DNA from: Isotricha intestinalis
Lineage: Eukaryota; Ciliophora; Litostomatea; Vestibuliferida; Isotrichidae
Reading direction: 5' to 3'
NCBI GenBank assembly: GCA_023807065.1
Contig: JAJJLU010001076.1
Span: 1-10,467 of the forward strand
DNA length: 10,467 bases
A program made the position numbers and the translations under genes. The notes beneath the pieces are model-generated. The model ran no database searches. It had not been told where the DNA came from and worked only from the letters and a program-made list of their open reading frames with translations. This document shows positions 1 to 7,061 of this stretch, in pieces. Numbering within the stretch: the stretch's first letter is position 1; each line of letters begins with the position of its first letter.

Positions 1-15
1 TCCCCAATCCCCATT
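1..15 (+). repeat. Telomere-like C-rich tract at window start
   Basis: The window opens with TCCCCAATCCCCATT, which reads as one CCCCAAT unit and one CCCCATT unit. Runs of four cytosines are almost absent elsewhere in this AT-rich sequence. Ciliate telomeres are C4A2 or C4A4 on this strand, and a left chromosome end would show the C-rich strand reading inward, as seen here. Only two units are present, so a chromosome end is an inference. It could instead be an internal telomere-like element like the one at 9982-10003. Confidence 0.5.
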
Positions 16-287
16 AATTTACTAATTAGAAATATCAATTAAATTGTAATGATATAGGATATAAAAAAATAAAATTATTATTTTTATACATTATATTATA
101 TATATAAAATAAATATAATTGAATTATTATTAATTATATGAATAAGAGATAAAAAATACCAAAGAAATAGAAAAAAAGTATTTTTGAATTACTTTATTTA
201 ACTTTCGTCAATTATTAAGGTTTCATTTTATATTTATTTTTTTTTTGTATTATTTATTATTTATTTTTATGCTTTTGAACATATATA

Positions 288-1334
288 TTATATATTATCA
301 TATGGACTTTTTACTCTATTTACATTAAAATTTTGAAGAATTGATGATTGATTATGATTTTCTAATTGTATATATTTTTCCTTTTCTCTTTCTTTTTTCA
401 TTTTTTCTTCAATAATTTCTTGTTCTAATTCTCTTCTCCATTTTTCATCAGCTTTTTGATCTAACTCCATTTCTCTTAATTTTCTTTCTTCTTTTCTAAT
501 TTTATTTTCATTCATTTCTCTAATCCATTCATTTCTTAAATTATTTTTTTTTTGTCTTTCAATATTTTCATCAAAACGATCTCTAGGAATAATTCCTATA
601 CCATTATATTCATTTATATTTTGATTAAAATCAGGATTAACTCTTTTTATATTATTTGGAATTTTTTGATAAAATTTATTTGTATTTAAATCATTTAACA
701 ATTGAGGATTTTGATTATAATGAAAATTACCTCTTTTAATCGTGGAATTATCATTATAATTATAATTATATGAATTATTATTCATATTACCTAAATATGT
801 ATTTTTATAATTAAAATTATCCATATTTTGATAATTTCCATAAGTATTATTATTAATGATATATTGTTGGAATTGATTATAAAGATTATTGTTGAAATTA
901 TTATCTATTTGATAATAAGGATTCCTATTATAAATATTAACATTTGGACTTCTACTTCTTTGTAAATTTTGTTGTTGATTTTTCATTTGTAAATAAATTT
1001 GATATTGTAATTTTTGAAATTCATTCATGTTCATGAACATATTATCTCCATAATTTTGATTATTATAAATATTATTATTATTATTATTATTTTGTTCCAT
1101 TTGTCTTCTATTTTTCTCAAAGTAAATATCTTCATAATTTTCATTGAGCATAGAAACTCTTTTAGTTTTTAATGAACCATCTCTATTTCTTAAAGGAGAT
1201 CCTCCTCCAATATCATTAAATCTTTCAAAAAAATTATTATTAAATATTTGTCTTTCCTTTAATTTTTCTTTATATTTTTCTAATTTCGATAAATTTGAAG
1301 TTAAAGGAGTAATAGATTTATAATTAAATGACAT
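288..1334 (-). CDS. Asn-rich protein with C-terminal coiled coil; possible cilium/basal-body protein
   Basis: This is an intact 348-residue frame from the ATG at 1332-1334 (minus strand, A-rich start context) to a TAA. I do not recognise a full domain. Residues 1-35 are helical and lysine-rich. Residues 43-53 read GGGSPLRNRDG, a Gly-Gly-Gly-x-Pro-Leu-Arg element of a kind I recall from centrosomal and ciliary proteins such as CSPP1; that comparison is from memory and unverified. Residues 80-240 are Asn/Tyr/Gln-rich low complexity with a seven-Asn run at 82-88. Residues 255-325 are strongly charged (Glu/Lys/Arg/Met) and should form a long single helix or coiled coil. No signal peptide or membrane segment is seen. 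It is divergent from the PH-domain gene, only 55 bases away. A structural, microtubule-associated role is inference. Confidence 0.88.
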   Translation of the reverse strand: MSFNYKSITPLTSNLSKLEKYKEKLKERQIFNNNFFERFNDIGGGSPLRNRDGSLKTKRVSMLNENYEDIYFEKNRRQMEQNNNNNNNIYNNQNYGDNMFMNMNEFQKLQYQIYLQMKNQQQNLQRSRSPNVNIYNRNPYYQIDNNFNNNLYNQFQQYIINNNTYGNYQNMDNFNYKNTYLGNMNNNSYNYNYNDNSTIKRGNFHYNQNPQLLNDLNTNKFYQKIPNNIKRVNPDFNQNINEYNGIGIIPRDRFDENIERQKKNNLRNEWIREMNENKIRKEERKLREMELDQKADEKWRRELEQEIIEEKMKKEREKEKYIQLENHNQSSILQNFNVNRVKSPYDNI

Positions 1335-1389
1335 TTTTTATTTATTATATTGTATAATTTATTTAAAAAAAATATTAACATACTTTTAA
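1335..1389. promoter_or_regulatory. 55-base shared divergent promoter region
   Basis: This is all the DNA between the start codon of the minus-strand coiled-coil gene and that of the plus-strand PH-domain gene. Both 5' untranslated regions and both core promoters must fit here, or overlap the opposite coding region. It holds a TATA-like stretch near 1350-1376 made of TATAATTTATTT followed by an A-run. No other motif stands out. Confidence 0.5.
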
Positions 1390-2526
1390 ATGGGGAAATG
1401 TGTTTGTAAATGTAATGAAAAAGGGAAAAGTGAAGAAAAGGAAATTTATAATGAAGAAGATATTAAAAGATTAGAAGAAACATTCAATAAAGCGAATTTA
1501 AATTCACCGGTTAATTCAAATTATAATGATGAGATTAATAAAAAAAATAATGAATTATATAATATAGAATATGGAATTGATTTAAATGAACCATTAATTG
1601 AAGTTTTTGAATATGATAATTATTTAAAAAATGAAAATAATATTTATAATAATCAAAACAAGAACAATGGATTTTATAATTTAAAATCACAAAAAAATAC
1701 AAACTCATCAAATTCAAATAAATTAAATAGTGAAGTTGATGGTGGAATTTCTTCACCAAATATTTTAAATAATAATTCAATTAAACATTTGAAGAAAAAA
1801 GGAGTTAATCAAAATACATTAAGTATATTTAATATATCAAAGAAAAATACATTTAATAAAAATAATAATAATACTATTAATAATGATAATAATAAATTGA
1901 TTAGAAAAGTATTGACTCAATCTCAAAATCATAATAATATACCAAAAAATGAAATGATTGAAGGAATAAATAATTTAAATGAAATTTTTTTAAATCAAAG
2001 AAATAGTAATTATAAATTAAATGATAATTGGAAAAATTTAGATATAAATAATTTTATTTCATCCCAAAAATTAAACTCAATTAATCATGAAGAAATATTA
2101 TTTAGTAGTAATATCAATAAATTGGTTCTTTCATCTTTATTTAGAATTTGTTCAATGAATATAGAAGAATTTTTAATATTAATACAAGATAAACTATTAA
2201 TTTATCAAAATAAAGAAAATTTTTTATTAATGAAAAAACCACAAAGAGAATTTGATTTAAATAAAATTGAACATTGTGGAAGGGTAGATTTAACATTATT
2301 GAATTTTTCTTTTTTAAAAGATTATTTTTATATGTATATTGAAATAAATGATGTTAATAATAAAGAAAATATTAATGATAATAATGATATAATATATAAG
2401 ATTATTCAAAAAGAACAACAAGGAAATTTCTTTGTGTTTTTTTCTAAAGATGAATTACTTATTAATCAATGGGTTAGTGCAATTAATTGTTTTATAAAAC
2501 CATTAAGCAAACAAAACACAGTATAA
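1390..2526 (+). CDS. PH-domain protein with N-terminal myristoylation/palmitoylation motif
   Basis: An intact 378-residue protein. It begins MGKCVCKC: Gly2 is a candidate N-myristoylation site, and Cys4, Cys6 and Cys8 are candidate palmitoylation sites, the usual dual anchor for plasma or ciliary membrane. Residues 80-240 are an Asn/Ser-rich linker. Residues about 243-370 look like a pleckstrin-homology domain: a series of short beta-type segments (EEFLILIQDKLLIYQ, FDLNKIEH, FFVFFS), an Asn/Asp-rich insertion near 322-333, and a closing amphipathic helix with the hallmark tryptophan (INQWVSAINCF, Trp361). PH domains bind phosphoinositides or proteins. I cannot see a clear basic lipid-binding loop, so the ligand is unknown. 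The dual membrane targeting suggests a scaffold or signalling adaptor. The ATG chosen gives the lipidation motif, which supports this start. Confidence 0.92.
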   Translation: MGKCVCKCNEKGKSEEKEIYNEEDIKRLEETFNKANLNSPVNSNYNDEINKKNNELYNIEYGIDLNEPLIEVFEYDNYLKNENNIYNNQNKNNGFYNLKSQKNTNSSNSNKLNSEVDGGISSPNILNNNSIKHLKKKGVNQNTLSIFNISKKNTFNKNNNNTINNDNNKLIRKVLTQSQNHNNIPKNEMIEGINNLNEIFLNQRNSNYKLNDNWKNLDINNFISSQKLNSINHEEILFSSNINKLVLSSLFRICSMNIEEFLILIQDKLLIYQNKENFLLMKKPQREFDLNKIEHCGRVDLTLLNFSFLKDYFYMYIEINDVNNKENINDNNDIIYKIIQKEQQGNFFVFFSKDELLINQWVSAINCFIKPLSKQNTV

Positions 2527-2625
2527 TATTTTTTATTTTATTTTTGATTTTTACTTTCATTTAAAAATTAAAATTTAATTCATAAATAATACTTATACCT
2601 ATTTTATAATATTAAAATAATAAAA

Positions 2626-3066
2626 ATGTCTATAAATAAAAATATCTCTTTTATTTTCTACGATGAAATAAGTATAATTAAATTCCCAGATACATATTTT
2701 AAATTATTAGAAATAATGAGTTTTAAATTTCAAACTTCAATTGAAGAATGTAGAAAAAATATTATAATTTATTATAAAGATAATGAAGGTGATAATATTT
2801 TAATAGATAATAATGAAGATTTTAATGAATTTTATAGATATTCCATTTATAAAAAAGATATTTATATATATGGTTGTATAAATGAAACAAGTATTAATAA
2901 GAATTCAAAAATAAATGAAAACAATGATGAAAAGATGAATGATATATTAGATAATATTCCTTATACTGAATCAGTGATTATTCAGAGTCAAAATCAAGAA
3001 GAAAATATTATAGACAAAATTGTTTCTTTTTTAGGATTAAATAAATTAAAGAATATATTTTCATAA
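2626..3066 (+). CDS. Small PB1-domain protein
   Basis: An intact 146-residue protein ending in TAA, 99 bases downstream of the PH-domain gene and on the same strand. Residues about 6-83 resemble a PB1 domain. The key evidence is the acidic OPCA-type motif at residues 50-69: Tyr, Lys, Asp, Asn, Glu-Gly-Asp, then Ile-Leu-Ile, then Asn-Glu-Asp-Phe. This Y-x-D-x-E-G-D layout is typical of type I PB1 domains, which dimerise with a basic PB1 partner. A lysine in the first strand pair (Lys19) is present, but a full basic cluster is not obvious. Residues 84-125 are a polar linker, and 126-146 may form a short amphipathic helix. There is no kinase, ZZ or other catalytic domain, so this is a minimal PB1 adaptor. 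Its partner is unknown. Confidence 0.88.
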   Translation: MSINKNISFIFYDEISIIKFPDTYFKLLEIMSFKFQTSIEECRKNIIIYYKDNEGDNILIDNNEDFNEFYRYSIYKKDIYIYGCINETSINKNSKINENNDEKMNDILDNIPYTESVIIQSQNQEENIIDKIVSFLGLNKLKNIFS

Positions 3067-3175
3067 AACAATTATTATAAATTATGAAAAAAACATAATT
3101 TTAAATAATATAATTAAAAAACAATATAATTTTTATTTAATTTTATATTTTTTACTTGAATTTTGATAAAATTAA

Positions 3176-5746
3176 ATGTCAGATTTATTTTCAAAATCAA
3201 AAAATTTTACATTAACTCCTCGTTCATTAATGTTAAATTTAAAAAGTAATGATTCAATACCAAGTTTAAATATAGAACAAATATTAATAAATTGGATAAA
3301 TACAATAGGAGAACCTCATTGTTTATTATTAGAAAATTTATATTGTTCAGACGTTATTGAAACTGGAATTATTTTTGTAGAAATATTAAAAAATTTTTTA
3401 AGACATTTTGGAATTAATGATTTTAATCCAGATAATAGATTAACTAAAGAAGAAAAAGTTAATTTAGTTTTAACTTCTTTAATGGAATTAAACAAAGAAA
3501 ATAATTTTGATAATTTTCTTAGACAACAAATTAATTATTTTTTTAGTCATAGTAAAGAGATTTTTAAAGATAAAAAAGAATTAATTTCTTTTTTTGAAAT
3601 GTTAAAAAGAGTTTATGATAACTTTGGATTAAATAATGAACAAGTTAAGACTAAACAATTATCAATGGATAATAATGATAAAAATAATAATATATTTAAA
3701 TTTGAAAATAAATTTTTAGAAAAATATAAAGATAATAAAAAAAAAGATGCATTTTTACAATATGAATTAAAGCAGAAAAAAAAAAGAAAGTTTCAAACTT
3801 TTTTTAAAAATTTTTCTATTCAAAATAATAATAATAATAATATATTAAATGTTTTAATGTCTCCTCAAATAAAAGAAAATCAAAAAAAAAAAAATATTTC
3901 TACTTCTTTATCTCCTACTCATAATATTACTTTATCTATTTCTCCAAATAACTCAATTCCTAAAAATTTTTTATTTAAAAAAGCAAAACCAACAATTAGT
4001 TATTACAAATCAAAAGTTTCTGACAGTTTAGAAAAAAAAAATAATTCTCAAAGTACAAACATAAATTCAGTACCTTCTAAAAAAGAAAATTTAAATAATA
4101 TTAATTCTGAATGTAATGAAGATAATAAATGTGATAAAAAATTACTTTCACAAATTAATATGACAGTAGGTTTGCTTTACAAGTCTTTTGATAATATTGA
4201 AGGAATTAATTATTATTATTTTCCTCTTCCTTCAAAACCAATAATTGATATATCTTTAAATAATAAGAATAAATTAATTAAATATACTCCTCAATTAATT
4301 AAAAATATAATATTAAATCGAGAAAAAATTTTAAATGATAATCACATTAATTACAATAAGTATAATTCTAATCATAATAAAAAAAATAATAATAGTAAAA
4401 AAGAAAAGGAAAAAGAAAAAGAAAAAAATAAAGAAAATGAAATAAAAGAAATTCCAAAAATAACAAAAGCCCAAAAAAATATTATAAAAAATTGGTTAAA
4501 TTCATTAAAATTATTTCCAAAAGAAAACTTAACAGAAGCAACAATAATATATTTATCACATAATGGAATTTTATTATGTGATATAGTAAACAGATGTAAT
4601 AGCTCGAATTCAAATTCAGTGATTAAAGGAGTAATAAAAGATGCTTATATAAATACTCAAAAAAAAATTAATATTCATAAATTTTTTAAATACATTTATA
4701 ATTATCGTAAATTATATGATAATTTAAAAGTATATCTTAATTACATTGAAGAATTAATATGTCAGAATGAAGATATTATTTATGGAATTTTATATGGTTT
4801 ATATAAATATTTTAATAAAGATTTTAGAAGAAGTATTCCAATATCTAAAACTAAACCTCATTTAAATTATAAGAATCAATATTATAGTAAAGAAAATTCT
4901 AAAGAAAAAAATAATTTAAAAGAAAATAATAAATGTTTAAAAACTATTAGAAGTTGGTTAGGAAAATCTTCTAATAATAAAAATAAAATTTCTAATTCTA
5001 AAAATAATAATAAAGAAGAATCTAATTTTTTGAATGGAATAAGTATAAACAGTGAATTCAATGTTAATATTAGTTTTGATGATAATGGAAAAAATATTAA
5101 AAGAAAAAGTTTTATGAAAGTTAATTCACCTTCAGTTTCACAATGTAGTAGTATACTATTAACACCAAGTATTAACACAACTTTTGATGATTTAAAAGAT
5201 TTTGCAAAAGATAATAATAATAACAACAAAAATCAAAATAACAATAATGAAAATAGTGAAGAAAATAATGATGAATATAAAAATAATAATAATAATATTA
5301 TCAATAACATAAATAATAATATCAATATTAACAATAATTATAATAATATTATGGGTAATCATAATAAAGATAATAATAATATTAATATGAACAATAATTA
5401 TATTATTGATAATCAAAATATAAATTATAATAATTATATTAATAATATTCATAATAATAATCATAATAATATCAATAATATCTTAATTGTTAAAAATAAT
5501 TCTCCTTTCAAAAAATTAAATGTGAATTCTTCATTAAATACTTTATATAAAGGAGAAAAAAAATTGAAAAATATACATTATTTTAAAAGCAATGAAAATT
5601 CTCCGAGGAATAAAGAAAAAATGAAATTATTTAAAAATTGCTTAAGTAATAATAATTATGATTCAAATCCAAAGTGTTTTTTAGTTTTTCAAGGTTCAAA
5701 TTTAAATAGAATGAAAAAAGAAACTGAAAAAGTAATAAAATATTAA
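3176..5746 (+). CDS. Large Asn-rich protein with two calponin-homology-like domains
   Basis: An intact 856-residue protein with stop TAA immediately followed in frame by TGA, 109 bases after the PB1 gene. Residues about 33-150 look like a divergent CH domain: ILINWINTIGEPH, then a helix with IETGIIFVEILKNFL in place of the usual D-G-x-x-L core. Residues about 430-548 are a second, clearer CH-like domain. It has KNIIKNWLNSLKLF, then NGILLCDIVNRC, then a helix with the characteristic Asn-Ile (KINIHKFFKYI), then NEDIIYGILYGLYKYF. Between and after them lie Ser/Pro/Asn linkers, a Lys/Glu alternation at 408-422, and an Asn-rich block at 680-768. The CH domains here are separated by about 280 residues rather than arranged as a tandem actin-binding pair. 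This fits microtubule- or axoneme-type CH proteins better than spectrin-type actin binders, which is inference. No enzyme domain is seen. Confidence 0.9.
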   Translation: MSDLFSKSKNFTLTPRSLMLNLKSNDSIPSLNIEQILINWINTIGEPHCLLLENLYCSDVIETGIIFVEILKNFLRHFGINDFNPDNRLTKEEKVNLVLTSLMELNKENNFDNFLRQQINYFFSHSKEIFKDKKELISFFEMLKRVYDNFGLNNEQVKTKQLSMDNNDKNNNIFKFENKFLEKYKDNKKKDAFLQYELKQKKKRKFQTFFKNFSIQNNNNNNILNVLMSPQIKENQKKKNISTSLSPTHNITLSISPNNSIPKNFLFKKAKPTISYYKSKVSDSLEKKNNSQSTNINSVPSKKENLNNINSECNEDNKCDKKLLSQINMTVGLLYKSFDNIEGINYYYFPLPSKPIIDISLNNKNKLIKYTPQLIKNIILNREKILNDNHINYNKYNSNHNKKNNNSKKEKEKEKEKNKENEIKEIPKITKAQKNIIKNWLNSLKLFPKENLTEATIIYLSHNGILLCDIVNRCNSSNSNSVIKGVIKDAYINTQKKINIHKFFKYIYNYRKLYDNLKVYLNYIEELICQNEDIIYGILYGLYKYFNKDFRRSIPISKTKPHLNYKNQYYSKENSKEKNNLKENNKCLKTIRSWLGKSSNNKNKISNSKNNNKEESNFLNGISINSEFNVNISFDDNGKNIKRKSFMKVNSPSVSQCSSILLTPSINTTFDDLKDFAKDNNNNNKNQNNNNENSEENNDEYKNNNNNIINNINNNININNNYNNIMGNHNKDNNNINMNNNYIIDNQNINYNNYINNIHNNNHNNINNILIVKNNSPFKKLNVNSSLNTLYKGEKKLKNIHYFKSNENSPRNKEKMKLFKNCLSNNNYDSNPKCFLVFQGSNLNRMKKETEKVIKY
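5213..5479 (+). repeat. AAT-rich coding microsatellite (poly-Asn tract)
   Basis: Inside the CH-domain gene, about 267 bases are dominated by AAT, AAC and ATT triplets. They encode residues 680-768, mostly Asn with interspersed Ile, Tyr and His. The frame stays open throughout. Such tracts expand and contract by slippage, so length variation between strains or cells is likely. On the opposite strand they create a spurious poly-Ile reading frame. Confidence 0.85.
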
Positions 5747-6119
5747 TGAAATATAAATTGTTTAAATATAAAATTTAAATTTATATAATAGTTATATCTT
5801 ATTAATTAATTTGCATATTTTTTTATTTTTTAAATGAAAACAATTTTTATTTTCTGTTTAAAATAATTTTAATTTGTGTTTGAAAATTAACAAATTATTT
5901 ATTTATTTTTTTTCATCTTCGCTTTCTCATTGTATAATTAAATTATTATTCCATTTTTAACACATTTATTCATAACAATATTTATTGAAATGTTTTTTTT
6001 GATTTTAAATGAAAATAAACTTATAGAAGTTGAATTGTAACTTTTATATATATTAACATTTTCATATATTTTTTAGGATTAATTTGAAGTATTTTTTTAT
6101 TTTTATTTATATTATATAA
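5747..6119. other. T-rich noncoding flank downstream of the CH-domain gene
   Basis: No open frame of useful length is present on either strand. The sequence is T-rich on the plus strand and holds the 3' untranslated region and termination signals of the CH-domain gene. A slightly GC-richer patch near 5914-5931 (CATCTTCGCTTTCTCATT) would read ATG-AGA-AAG-CGA-AGA-TGA on the minus strand, too short to call. From 6009, a frame interrupted by several TAA/TAG codons leads into the kinase-like relic, so the 5' part of that relic may begin in this stretch. Confidence 0.6.
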
Positions 6120-6345
6120 TAAAAAACAAGATTTAATTATTATAATTTTGAAGAAAATATTAAAGAAATTAAAGGAAAAATTTTGTTAATGGTCGATTAA
6201 TATATATTTAGAAGATAGTAGTTAATCAAATTAAATACATTTAATTATAAAGATTAGAAATAATTCAAGGAAACAATGGATTGAAAGAAGAAATGTTATA
6301 TAAAAAATAATTGATTTTGGTTTATTGACTATTAATATAAATGAT
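6120..6345 (+). pseudogene. Decayed serine/threonine protein kinase relic (candidate)
   Basis: No intact frame is present, but the sequence holds, in the correct order, pieces that resemble the central kinase lobe. In the frame starting at 6150 one reads a short helix (EENIKEIKGKI), then, at the right spacing of nine residues from the KGK glycine, YIFRR at 6201-6215. This is the alphaD-alphaE signature of CAMK/CDPK/AMPK-like kinases. YKD-stop-K follows at 6246-6260, one or two transitions away from the catalytic HRDLK. In the next frame, KIIDFGLLT at 6307-6333 matches the DFG segment. The aspartate-to-aspartate distance is 61 bases, close to the usual 18-21 residues but out of frame by one base. 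In-frame TAA/TAG codons and the frameshift make it nonfunctional as read. The activation loop APE and later lobe are not found. AT-rich chance resemblance is possible. Confidence 0.4.
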
Positions 6346-6360
6346 ATGTTGATAATAATA

Positions 6361-6735
6361 TATTAATAAAATTATAAAAGATAAAAAATATTTGAAGAAA
6401 AACAAAAAAATTATATTTAAGAAAAGAAAATAAATTTAAATTAGGAATAATTTATTTAAATAAAAACAAAAAAATTTCTTGAAGCTAATTAAATTAAACT
6501 CGAATTTAGTCTGTTAATGATTATTAGAAGACAATATATTAATTTCAAATTAAAAAGAAGATTTGATAAATTTGCTGAAGATATATTATAAATCCAATAG
6601 AAAAAAGAACAAATAAAAAAATAACAATTTTTATTTTAATATTTGAAGTTAGAAAATCAATTTAACAAAAAAAAAAATTTAAAAAATTTAATCCCAAAAG
6701 AGAATTTATAAAGAAAAAGTCATAAAAATTACACT
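6361..6735 (+). other. Coding-like stretch with many in-frame TAA/TAG codons
   Basis: In the frame beginning at 6361 there is no TGA until about 6745, but about 13 TAA/TAG codons and 6 CAA codons occur in the first 120 codons. G and C fall unevenly by codon position in this frame: by my hand count 24 at first, 12 at second and 13 at third positions. That resembles the first-position bias of the real genes nearby. If TAA and TAG are treated as unknown residues, the reading is Lys/Glu/Phe-rich and coiled-coil-like. It may continue the kinase relic or be a second decayed gene. The statistical support is modest because the frame was chosen after looking. Confidence 0.25.
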
Positions 6736-7061
6736 TAAACAAAATGATAATTTAAATATTAATAGAATTTTTTATTTTATTTTTTATTTTTTGGAAATAA
6801 GAATTATTTTAATATCAAATTCATAAACGAATATATTTTCAAATTATATAATACAAATAGATAAAATTATAATAAATAATTTTAAATATATCATAATAGA
6901 TGATAAAATGAAAATGTAAAAAACATAATAAAAAACTATATCATTAATTATTTAATTAAAAAAAACTATTTTTCCAATCGGCTTAATTTAAATATTATGT
7001 AAAAAATTCCAAACCTTCAAAAACTAAAATAAATTAAAATAATAAAAAAAATAAATAAAAT
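6736..7061. other. AT-only noncoding stretch, 3' flank of the TLDc gene
   Basis: I see no gene here. It is A/T homopolymer-rich and carries the 3' end signals of the minus-strand TLDc gene. The only sequence that stands out is TTTCCAATCGGCTTAA at 6971-6986, which resembles three motifs further right (9528, 9666 and 10071). Confidence 0.6.

Noticed and set aside
1535..1780. Minus-strand 81-codon frame
   Set aside because: It is contained in the PH-domain gene, in the antisense of its Asn-rich linker, and its Tyr/Leu/Ile-rich composition is that of a shadow frame.
4882..5229. Minus-strand 115-codon frame rich in Leu/Ser/Phe
   Set aside because: It lies wholly within the intact CH-domain gene and arises from its AAA/GAA/TCT codons read backwards. 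It has no start context or domain.
5192..5464. Minus-strand 90-codon frame, almost all Ile/Asn/Phe
   Set aside because: It is the antisense of the AAT microsatellite in the CH-domain gene. Poly-Ile follows automatically from the repeat and has no protein-like features.
5914..5935. Slightly GC-richer patch reading M-R-K-R-R on the minus strand, considered as a ribosomal L41-like micro-gene or small RNA
   Set aside because: The frame closes after five codons and no L41-like run of basic residues or known snRNA signature follows.
6185..6211. GT...AG segment that could be a short intron in the kinase-like region
   Set aside because: Removing it does not open a frame and would delete the best kinase-like segment (YIFRR).
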